Positions 1 through 4,667 of a stretch of DNA of 18,635 bases are shown here, in pieces. Made by a program: the position numbers and the translations under genes. Position 1 is the stretch's first letter. Every line of letters begins with the position of its first letter. Source of the stretch: a bacterium (GTDB taxonomy: Bacteria > Armatimonadota > HRBIN16); assembly GCA_025057335.1 (NCBI GenBank), contig JANWXG010000021.1, positions 1 to 18,635 of the forward strand, read 5' to 3'. Under the pieces are notes generated by a model, which worked only from the letters and a program-made list of their open reading frames with translations, was not told the origin of the DNA and did no database searches.

Positions 1-659
1 TCGCGCCAGAACTCGTCGTCATCGATCTCGTTGGGCACGTCCAGCCGCCATCCATCGGCGCCCTGTTCGATCCAGTGTCGCGCTACTCCCAGCAGGAACT
101 GTCGCACTGGCGGGTGGTCGGTGTTGAACTTGGGCAGGGAGCGGATGCCCCACCAGCTCTCGTAGTTCGCCTTCTTGCGCCCGTCGTAGGGGTGAATGGG
201 GAACTCTCTGATGTGGAACCATTGTACGTAGGGCGAATGGCTGCCGTTCTCCACCACGTCATGGAAGGGGTAGAAGCCCCGTCCGCAGTGGTTGAACACC
301 CCGTCCAGAATCAGGCGCATTCCCCGTCGGTGCATCTCCCCCAGCAGTGCGTGGAAGTCCTCCAACGTGCCCAGCTTCGGGTCGATGCGGTAGTAGTCGT
401 ACGTGTTGTAACGATGGTTCGATGTGGACTGGAAGATGGGGTTCAGGTACACCGCCGTCACGCCTAGCTCCTGCAGGTAGTCCAGCTTCTGCAGGATGCC
501 CTGCAGGTCGCCTCCCATGAAGTTGTAGTAGGTCGGCGGAGTGCCCCAGGGCTGTACGTTGGCAGGGTCGTTAGACGGGTCGCCGTTGGCGAAGCGGTCG
601 GGAAAAATCTGGTAGAAAACCGCATGTTTCACCCAGTCGGGAGTGCGAAATTCATCCAT
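1..659 (-). CDS. GH13 alpha-amylase-family glycosidase, N-terminal part (cut by window edge)
   Basis: The visible 219 residues are the start of a GH13 (beta/alpha)8-barrel enzyme that hydrolyses or rearranges alpha-glucans. The protein opens with a PDWVKHAVFYQIFPDRFANG segment, the usual first barrel strand of neopullulanase/alpha-amylase-like enzymes, so it lacks the N-terminal carbohydrate-binding domain of classical neopullulanases. GH13 region I is DGVFNH (residues 119-124). Region II is DGWRLDVPNE, where D207 is the expected catalytic nucleophile. Regions III and IV (acid/base Glu and transition-state Asp) lie beyond the window. The ATG at 659 overlaps the hepT stop by 8 bp, and a GAGG motif lies 6 bases upstream, so translation is probably coupled to hepT. 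There is no signal peptide, so a cytoplasmic role on imported maltodextrin is likely. The family is sure; the exact specificity is not. Confidence 0.92.
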   Translation of the reverse strand, partial: MDEFRTPDWVKHAVFYQIFPDRFANGDPSNDPANVQPWGTPPTYYNFMGGDLQGILQKLDYLQELGVTAVYLNPIFQSTSNHRYNTYDYYRIDPKLGTLEDFHALLGEMHRRGMRLILDGVFNHCGRGFYPFHDVVENGSHSPYVQWFHIREFPIHPYDGRKKANYESWWGIRSLPKFNTDHPPVRQFLLGVARHWIEQGADGWRLDVPNEIDDDEFWR

Positions 660-1149
660 GCTCTGCCTCACTGCTCCACTGCTCCAGCATCTGTGTGAAC
701 TGGTTCAGCTGCTGTGTCAACCTCTGAAAGAGCGGACGTACTGCCTCCACCAGCGACAGCACTCGCTGCGGGTCTATTCGAAAAGAGTAAACGTGGCGTA
801 CTACATGTCGAAACCGCAGGTACTCCTCCATCTGGAAGGAGACCTCCTCCGACAGGACAGGAGGACGCACTGCAGACACGGGCAACCGCATCTGTTCCAG
901 CAGGTCACGGTGCCAGCGCTCTCCAGAGGGGACAGAACGGTCTACAGTTCGCGCAATTTGCAGCAGAAGACGTTCCACTGCGCTATAGAAGTCGTGCAGG
1001 TTGTGAGCGGCGGCATCCACGTAGAGTTCCTCCTCTGGGTGTTGTCGAATCAACGCGGCGGCGCGCTCCGCTTTCGCCACGAGCCGCTCGATATCAGCCA
1101 GCTCTGCCCGAATGCGGGCAGCGAGGATGCGATAGTCATCGCGGCTCAT
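652..1149 (-). CDS. hepT: HepT-like HEPN ribonuclease toxin (type VII toxin-antitoxin)
   Basis: This 165-residue, largely helical protein follows an MNT-type nucleotidyltransferase gene, the standard arrangement for the HepT toxin. It carries an exact R-x4-H-x-Y motif (R114, H119, Y121) inside RFRHVVRHVYSF. In studied HepT proteins R and H form the RNase active site, and the Tyr is the residue that MntA modifies with AMP to silence the toxin. The ATG at 1149 shares an ATGA with the mntA stop, and GAGGGG lies about 9 bases upstream, so the two are translationally coupled. The stop overlaps the amylase start by 8 bp. Its length is somewhat above that of minimal HepT proteins. The expected role is a cytoplasmic RNase held inactive by MntA; its RNA target cannot be read from sequence. 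Confidence 0.85.
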   Translation of the reverse strand: MSRDDYRILAARIRAELADIERLVAKAERAAALIRQHPEEELYVDAAAHNLHDFYSAVERLLLQIARTVDRSVPSGERWHRDLLEQMRLPVSAVRPPVLSEEVSFQMEEYLRFRHVVRHVYSFRIDPQRVLSLVEAVRPLFQRLTQQLNQFTQMLEQWSSEAEHG

Positions 1150-1511
1150 AGGTCTATCCCCTCGCTCTGGATGACCTGCAGGATGCTGGGCTTGCAGGTG
1201 TTCACGTCCACCAGGTTGACCTCGATCTCCCTGTCTATGTCTGCGACCGCGTTCATGGCGCGGAGAGTGTCCTGCGGGCAGATGCCCCAGGCGGCGATGT
1301 CGACATCCGAGTGCTCCCCGAACAGGCTAGGTCGCAGCAGCGAGCCGAACACGACCACGCGCGTCGCGCCGAAATCGCGTCGCAGCAGCTCTGCCGCCTG
1401 TCGCGCCAGCTCCCAGGCGCGCTGATAGCGCTGCTGGAGACGCTCCCGTTCTGCGCGGTCGCGCGCCCGCAGGGTCTCGATGTAGGGTCGCCACTCTTCG
1501 GGGACGCTCAC
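1146..1511 (-). CDS. mntA: MntA-like minimal nucleotidyltransferase antitoxin
   Basis: This 121-residue protein has the polymerase-beta-like MNT signature. G56-S57 is followed by 11 residues and D69-V70-D71, and a third acidic residue, D102, lies in the strand IEVNLVD. These are the nucleotide- and metal-binding residues of MntA antitoxins, which transfer AMP from ATP to a Tyr of HepT. The reading frame stays open upstream to 1661, but that part is translated repeat DNA. I chose the GTG at 1511 because AGGGAG sits 9 bases before it and the protein-like sequence begins there (VSVPEEWRPY). An in-frame ATG at 1544 is the alternative, but it lies close to a repeat. The N-terminal helix is rich in Arg and Glu. 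It ends in a 4-bp ATGA overlap with hepT. Confidence 0.85.
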   Translation of the reverse strand: MSVPEEWRPYIETLRARDRAERERLQQRYQRAWELARQAAELLRRDFGATRVVVFGSLLRPSLFGEHSDVDIAAWGICPQDTLRAMNAVADIDREIEVNLVDVNTCKPSILQVIQSEGIDL

Positions 1512-1520
1512 ACTTATCTT

Positions 1521-1526
1521 CTCCCT
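1521..1526 (-). promoter_or_regulatory. Ribosome binding site fixing the mntA GTG start
   Basis: The minus strand reads AGGGAG, nine bases before the GTG at 1511. No comparable motif precedes the upstream in-frame ATG at 1544 or the repeat-derived start at 1661, so this site decides the start of mntA. Confidence 0.6.
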
Positions 1527-1550
1527 AGCACTACCATCCCTCATGCATCT

Positions 1551-1580
1551 AGAGATGCTTCGCTGGCGCTCAGCATGACA
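1551..1580. repeat. R1 right half-element
   Basis: Contains GATGCTTCGCTGGCGCTCAG followed by CATGACA. It matches the right arm of the R1 palindrome and stands alone, immediately upstream of mntA. Confidence 0.8.
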
Positions 1581-1592
1581 ATCGGGCTTCCC

Positions 1593-1665
1593 GTCATTCT
1601 GAGCGGAGCGAAGAACCTCTGTTCTCTGGCATGGAAGAGATGCTTCGCTATCGCTCAGCATGACA
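1593..1665. repeat. R1 full palindromic element
   Basis: The left arm GTCATTCTGAGCGGAGCGAA and the right arm GATGCTTCGCTATCGCTCAG are imperfect inverted repeats around a short non-conserved centre (about 1621-1636). An R3 element follows after 5 bases. Confidence 0.82.
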
Positions 1666-1670
1666 TGTGG

Positions 1671-1700
1671 GACGGCTCAGCAGGAACCTCGCCATCCAGA
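1671..1700. repeat. R3 hairpin element (degenerate)
   Basis: GACGGCTCAGCAGGAACCTC followed by GCCATCCAG matches R3 with a few changes. It directly follows an R1 element, as in three other places in the window. Confidence 0.65.
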
Positions 1701-1741
1701 ATGATTGTCATTCTGAAGTCTATGTTGTTTGTCAAGGAGAA

Positions 1742-1804
1742 GCACTCACGTGCTTCACTACGAGCTAAGGGCGCCATGTTGGTAGTAGCGCACGTCAGTG
1801 CGCC
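1742..1804. repeat. R2 paired inverted element
   Basis: The left end GCACTCACGTGCTTCACTAC and the right end GTAGTAGCGCACGTCAGTGC are inverted copies of one another flanking a short centre. A second pair with the same spacing style lies at 3941-3996 and a longer one at 14634-14712. An R1 element starts 4 bases after the right end. Confidence 0.75.
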
Positions 1805-1808
1805 CATT

Positions 1809-1878
1809 GTCATTCTGAGCGAAGCGAAGAATCTCGCCTCCACTGTTTTGAGATGCTTCGCTGGCGCTCAGCATGACA
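1809..1878. repeat. R1 full palindromic element (best copy)
   Basis: The left arm begins GTCATTCTGAGCGAAGCGAA and ends GAATCTC. The right arm begins GAGATGCTTCGCTGGCGC and ends CAGCATGACA. The arms pair over about 27 bases with a few mismatches, around a centre of about 15 bases. R2 is immediately upstream and R3 immediately downstream. Confidence 0.88.
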
Positions 1879-1880
1879 GG

Positions 1881-1916
1881 GAGGGGACGGCTCGGCGGGA
1901 GCCTCGCCCTCCAGAA
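1881..1916. repeat. R3 hairpin element
   Basis: GAGGGGACGGCTCGGCGGGA followed by GCCTCGCCCTCC folds on itself, with GGAGGG-type and GGCTC/GAGCC-type arms. It is the best R3 copy and is followed by an R4 element. Confidence 0.75.
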
Positions 1917-1927
1917 CGGCTAAAACT

Positions 1928-1955
1928 GGAGGGTCGCGCTCCGTCGCGACCGCCC
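1928..1955. repeat. R4 hairpin element (isolated copy)
   Basis: GGAGGGTCGCGCTCCGTCGC followed by GACC forms a perfect 7-base stem (GGTCGCG/CGCGACC). It is the same family as the cluster at 18173-18422. Confidence 0.7.
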
Positions 1956-1998
1956 ATGCCCAACAGCCTGGCAAGAGCCGCCCCACACGTTTCCCCCT

Positions 1999-2064
1999 CA
2001 TTTCTGGCGAAGCGACGAATCTCGTCCTGTCTTGACAGATGCTTCGCGTACGGCTCAGCATGAC
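1999..2064. repeat. R1 element (diverged)
   Basis: The left arm is eroded (TTCTGGCGAAGCGACGAATC). The right arm GATGCTTCGCGTACGGCTCAG is intact up to CATGAC. The centre GTCCTGTCTTGA is shared with the copy at 4001-4068, so these two are probably close relatives. Confidence 0.72.
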
Positions 2065-2071
2065 GTCAAGT

Positions 2072-2125
2072 GTCATTCTGAGCGAAGCGAAGAATCTCAA
2101 ATGCTTCAGTTCGTTCAGCATGACA
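2072..2125. repeat. R1 element with shortened centre
   Basis: The left arm GTCATTCTGAGCGAAGCGAA is followed almost directly by a shortened right arm (ATGCTTCAGTTCGTTCAGCATGAC, abbreviated here as ATGCTTCAG...CATGAC). It sits 7 bases after the preceding R1. Confidence 0.75.
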
Positions 2126-2134
2126 GAGAAGCTA

Positions 2135-2196
2135 AGATGCTTCGCTGGCGCTCAGCATGACAGAGTGGGTAAGGCTCGCCAGGAGCCTCGCCCTCG
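2135..2196. repeat. R1 right half joined to R3
   Basis: A right R1 arm (AGATGCTTCGCTGGCGCTCA ... GACA) is followed within 10 bases by a diverged R3 (AAGGCTCGCCAGGAGCCTCG). This is another case of the recurrent R1-R3 junction. Confidence 0.7.
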
Positions 2197-2329
2197 AGCT
2201 GTTTGTCCTACGGTCGCTGCTAGCGAGAGCCAGAATGTGTTCCTCTGGTCTGTCTGGCATCCCCTTGCTCCCTCGTCATTATAGCACAGGCGGGCAGGAG
2301 CGAGGAAACCTCTGGCGAAATATCTCCAC

Positions 2330-3829
2330 ATGAACCTGAACAGACGTAGCGCAGGCATCTTGCTCCATCCGACCTCCCTGCCTGGCGACTTCGGCATCGG
2401 CGAGCTGGGCGAGGAGGCGTATCGCTTCGTAGACTGGCTGGCGCGCGCAAAGCAGAGTATCTGGCAAATCCTGCCGCTCGGTCCTACGGGCTATGCCGAC
2501 TCGCCTTATGCAGCCTTCTCCGCCTTCGCGGGCAACCCCCTGCTTATCAGCGTGGAACGGCTGTTGCAGGAAGGCATGCTGCACGAGGAGGAGGTGACGC
2601 CGCTCACGGCGCTCCCGACCGAGCGAGTGGACTACGGCGCGCTCATCCCCCTCAAGATGGCGTTGCTACGCCGCGCATACGAACGGTGGCGCGAAAGAGC
2701 GGGAGAAGCAGAACGTCAGCAGCTGCAAGCCTTCCGCAAGGAGCATGCCAGCTGGCTGGAGGACTTCGCCTTCTTCATGGCGCTGAAAGGCGTGCACGAC
2801 AGCAGGGCATGGGTGGAATGGGAGCCCGACCTTGCCCTGCGGCAGCCCGACGCCCTGCGCCGCGCACAACAGGAGTTGGCGGATGATATCCAGTTTCACG
2901 TGTTCCTGCAGTTCCTGTTTGTGCGGCAGTGGCTGGCGTTGAAACGGTACGCCAACGAGCAAGGGGTGCAGATTCTGGGCGACATGCCCATCTTCGTGGC
3001 GCACGACAGCGCGGACGTGTGGGCGCATCCCGAAATGTTCCACCTAGACCGGCGGGGCAACCCGACGTTTGTGGCTGGAGTACCGCCCGACTACTTCAGC
3101 CCCACAGGACAGCGCTGGGGCAACCCTCTCTACCGCTGGGAGGTGATGCGACGCGACGGCTACCGCTGGTGGACGGAGCGTTTCCGCTGGACGCTACAGC
3201 TGGTGGACCTGGTGCGGGTAGACCATTTTCGCGGGTTTGCCGCCTACTGGCGGGTGCCTGCCTCGGAGCCGACGGCGGTCAACGGCAGATGGGTGCGCGC
3301 GCCGGGCAGGGAACTGTTCCGGGTGTTGCAACACGAGCTGGAGGCGCTGCCTGTGGTAGCAGAAGACCTGGGTATCATCACGCCCGACGTCGTGCGCCTA
3401 CGCAAGTCGTTTGGCTTCCCCGGCATGAAGGTGTTGCAGTTCGCCTTCGACGGCAACCCCGACAACCCCTACCTGCCCTACAACTACGAACCCGACGCGG
3501 TGGTCTACACGGGCACGCACGATAACGACACGACAGTGGGCTGGTTCAGCGGTCTGGGCGATGCCGAAAGGGAGCGGGTGTGCGAGTACATCGGGCGGTG
3601 TAGGGACAGCGTGGTGCAGGAAATCATTCGACTGGCGTACGCATCGGTTGCGCGTATGGCGGTCATCCCGCTGCAGGACTGGCTTGGGCTGGGCACTGAG
3701 GCGCGTATGAACGTGCCCGGCACTACCGAGGGCAACTGGCAGTGGCGTTGTCAGCGGGAGCATCTGAGCCGCGAGCTGGCGGAGCACATCGCTAGGATGT
3801 GCAGGACCTATGGGCGCTACCCGTCGTAG
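2330..3829 (+). CDS. malQ: 4-alpha-glucanotransferase (amylomaltase, GH77)
   Basis: This is a 499-residue amylomaltase of usual length. It transfers alpha-1,4-glucan segments between maltodextrins and acts in the cytoplasm in maltodextrin/glycogen metabolism. The N-terminal RRSAGILLHPTSLPGDFGIG and the IWQILPLGPTGYADSPY stretch are GH77 hallmarks. The catalytic residues are visible: nucleophile D298 in VRVDHFRGF, acid/base E345 in VAEDLGI and D398 in GTHDND. The spacing fits the Thermus-type enzyme. The C-terminal MNVPGTTEGNWQWR block is also conserved. The start is the ATG at 2330; the family's normal N-terminus begins only a few residues later. No Shine-Dalgarno motif lies within 15 bases upstream (a GAGGAAA run is further away). 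The gene is flanked by repeat tracts, so it is probably monocistronic. It is functionally related to the divergent GH13 gene beyond mntA-hepT. Confidence 0.97.
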   Translation: MNLNRRSAGILLHPTSLPGDFGIGELGEEAYRFVDWLARAKQSIWQILPLGPTGYADSPYAAFSAFAGNPLLISVERLLQEGMLHEEEVTPLTALPTERVDYGALIPLKMALLRRAYERWRERAGEAERQQLQAFRKEHASWLEDFAFFMALKGVHDSRAWVEWEPDLALRQPDALRRAQQELADDIQFHVFLQFLFVRQWLALKRYANEQGVQILGDMPIFVAHDSADVWAHPEMFHLDRRGNPTFVAGVPPDYFSPTGQRWGNPLYRWEVMRRDGYRWWTERFRWTLQLVDLVRVDHFRGFAAYWRVPASEPTAVNGRWVRAPGRELFRVLQHELEALPVVAEDLGIITPDVVRLRKSFGFPGMKVLQFAFDGNPDNPYLPYNYEPDAVVYTGTHDNDTTVGWFSGLGDAERERVCEYIGRCRDSVVQEIIRLAYASVARMAVIPLQDWLGLGTEARMNVPGTTEGNWQWRCQREHLSRELAEHIARMCRTYGRYPS

Positions 3830-3858
3830 TTCGTCGCTTTTTGTCCTTCTGACGCAAT

Positions 3859-3894
3859 GAAGGTCTGAGAGGCTTCGCCCTACTCAGCATGACA
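3859..3894. repeat. R1 right half-element
   Basis: Reads GGCTTCGCCCTACTCAGCATG then ACA (longest exact motif CTCAGCATGACA). It is a diverged right arm without a left arm, just downstream of the malQ stop. Confidence 0.6.
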
Positions 3895-3940
3895 AAGGGG
3901 GCTTTGTTGGTCTAAAGCCTCTGTTGTTTGCAAAGGGGCA

Positions 3941-3996
3941 GCACTCACGTGCTTCACTACGAGCTCTGTGTTAGCTGTGGTGCGCGTCAGTGCGTC
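3941..3996. repeat. R2 paired inverted element
   Basis: The left end GCACTCACGTGCTTCACTAC is identical to the copy at 1742. The right end is a diverged GTGGTGCGCGTCAGTGCGTC. An R1 element starts 4 bases later, the same junction as at 1804/1809. Confidence 0.72.
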
Positions 3997-4000
3997 TCCT

Positions 4001-4068
4001 GTCACTCTGAGCGGAGCGAAGAATTTCGTCCTGTCTTGAGAGATGCTTCGCCTTCGGCTCAGCAGGAC
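4001..4068. repeat. R1 full palindromic element
   Basis: The left arm is GTCACTCTGAGCGGAGCGAA, the centre GTCCTGTCTTGA, and the right arm GAGATGCTTCGCCTTCGGCT ending CAGGAC. The shared centre links it to the copy at 1999-2064. Confidence 0.8.
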
Positions 4069-4075
4069 ATCAAGT

Positions 4076-4132
4076 GTCATTCTGAGCAAAGCGAAGGGTC
4101 TCCGAGATGCTTCGCTGGCGCTCAGCATGACA
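4076..4132. repeat. R1 element with very short centre
   Basis: The left arm GTCATTCTGAGCAAAGCGAA runs nearly straight into the right arm GAGATGCTTCGCTGGCGCTC ... GACA, making a compact hairpin. Confidence 0.8.
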
Positions 4133-4142
4133 ACTTGGGACA

Positions 4143-4210
4143 AGATGCTTCGCTGACGCTCAGCGAGACAAAGGGGCTTCCTGTCATTCTGAGCGGAGCG
4201 AAGAATCTCT
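4143..4210. repeat. R1 right half then R1 left half (reverse order)
   Basis: AGATGCTTCGCTGACGCTCA at 4143-4170 precedes GTCATTCTGAGCGGAGCGAA at 4183-4210. The same right-then-left order with an ATCGGGCTTCC-like spacer occurs at 1551-1620; here the spacer is AAAGGGGCTTCCT. The two joins are probably related copies. Confidence 0.72.
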
Positions 4211-4220
4211 GAGCCATGCT

Positions 4221-4334
4221 GGTAGTAGCGCACGGTAGTGCGCCTCTCTTCACTCCGAGCGAAGAATCCCTCAGACGCTCGCCAACGCTGAGCGTGAGGA
4301 GGGCTGAAGCGCACTGACGTGCGCTACTACGAAC
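4221..4334. repeat. R2 inverted pair enclosing a diverged R1
   Basis: R2 at 4221-4243 (GGTAGTAGCGCACGGTAGTG) and its inverted partner at 4311-4334 (GCACTGACGTGCGCTACTAC) enclose a degraded R1 (about 4251-4300, CTCCGAGCGAAGAATC). The arrangement is that of a composite element with R2 ends. Confidence 0.65.
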
Positions 4335-4349
4335 GTTTTCGCACGTAGT

Positions 4350-4365
4350 GCAGGCTTCAGCCTGC
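4350..4365. repeat. Small perfect hairpin
   Basis: GCAGGCTTCAGCCTGC has a 6-base stem and a 4-base loop. It lies next to GCACGTAGTGC, a remnant of R2. No T-run follows, so a terminator role is not supported. Confidence 0.55.
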
Positions 4366-4403
4366 AAGGATGGATGACGAATGTGCCATGCCTGCACACA
4401 GAT

Positions 4404-4459
4404 GTCGCCCTGAGCGGAGCGAAGGGGCAGAGATGCTTCGCCTGCGGCTCAGCATGGCA
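4404..4459. repeat. R1 element
   Basis: The left arm is diverged (GTCGCCCTGAGCGGAGCGAA). The right arm AGATGCTTCGCCTGCGGCTC ends CAGCATGGCA. An R3 element begins 3 bases later. Confidence 0.72.
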
Positions 4460-4462
4460 AGG

Positions 4463-4575
4463 GAGACGGCTCGGCGAGAGCCTCGCCCTCCAGATCTCTC
4501 TCTTGCTTGTAGTCGCGCACGTCAGTGCGCCTTTGCCTCTGTCGCGACGGCTCGGCGGGAGCCTCGCCCTCCAAG
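4463..4575. repeat. R3 - R2 - R3 cluster
   Basis: R3 at 4463-4491 (GAGACGGCTCGGCGAGAGCC), R2 at 4509-4531 (GTAGTCGCGCACGTCAGTGC) and R3 again at 4546-4574 (GACGGCTCGGCGGGAGCCTC). The second R3 matches the copy at 1881-1916 closely. Confidence 0.72.
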
Positions 4576-4655
4576 CCACACTGTCTGGAGGTAGCATCTT
4601 TCGGCGAGCCAAGTGGACGAGCCGAGTCCATCCAGAGCTGGACGACGTGACGTGC

Positions 4656-4661
4656 GGGGGA
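4656..4661 (+). promoter_or_regulatory. Ribosome binding site favouring the ATG at 4668
   Basis: GGGGGA ends six bases before the ATG at 4668 but abuts the in-frame ATG at 4662. This makes the second ATG the likelier start of the GH99-like gene. Confidence 0.4.
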
Positions 4662-4667
4662 ATGCCA

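Larger units (their letters stand above)
1512..2329. other. Gene-free repeat tract between mntA and malQ
   Basis: This stretch lies between divergent genes and is largely built from four recurring palindromic families, called here R1 (GTCATTCTGAGCG...CGCTCAGCATGAC), R2 (GTAGTAGCGCACGTCAGTGCGC), R3 (GACGGCTCGGCGGGAGCCTC) and R4 (GACGCGCTCCGTCGCGTCC). Open frames across it only translate the repeats. Both mntA and malQ must be transcribed outward from here, but I see no convincing -35/-10 pair. A TATAGC at 2280-2285 is the only weak -10 candidate before malQ. The stretch from about 2200 to 2329 holds no clear repeat except a degraded hairpin near 2213-2231. Confidence 0.8.
3830..4667. other. 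Gene-free repeat tract between malQ and the GH99-like gene
   Basis: A dense mosaic of R1, R2 and R3 units with one small extra hairpin (4350-4365). The reading frame of the downstream glycosidase stays open back to 4374, but those 98 codons only translate R1, R2 and R3 copies. No clear terminator follows malQ other than the repeat hairpins themselves. The last 90 bases (about 4576-4667) hold no repeat and are the likely leader of the GH99-like gene; no convincing promoter was recognised there. Confidence 0.8.

Noticed and set aside
643..1425. A 260-codon plus-strand frame opposite hepT and mntA
   Set aside because: hepT and mntA carry family motifs, tight overlaps and ribosome binding sites; the opposite frame has none.
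1311..2063. A 250-codon plus-strand open frame, and shorter ones up to 2450
   Set aside because: It runs antisense through mntA and then through R1-R4 repeats. The translation is repeat-derived (SGAKN, SEAKN, PRPPE) and shows no domain.
3830..3860. Rho-independent terminator after malQ
   Set aside because: A run of five Ts (3839-3843) is present, but no stable GC-rich stem directly precedes it.
4350..4365. Terminator or riboswitch at the GCAGGCTTCAGCCTGC hairpin
   Set aside because: It has no following T-run and no conserved aptamer-like sequence, and it sits inside repeat remnants.
1551..4575. Insertion sequences or prophage remnants
   Set aside because: No transposase, integrase or phage gene is present. 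The repeats are short and palindromic, closer to REP/MITE elements than to an IS.
3880..4660. Open frames of about 74-144 codons on both strands in the second repeat tract
   Set aside because: They only translate R1, R2 and R3. The same peptide strings recur wherever the repeats do, so they are not genes.
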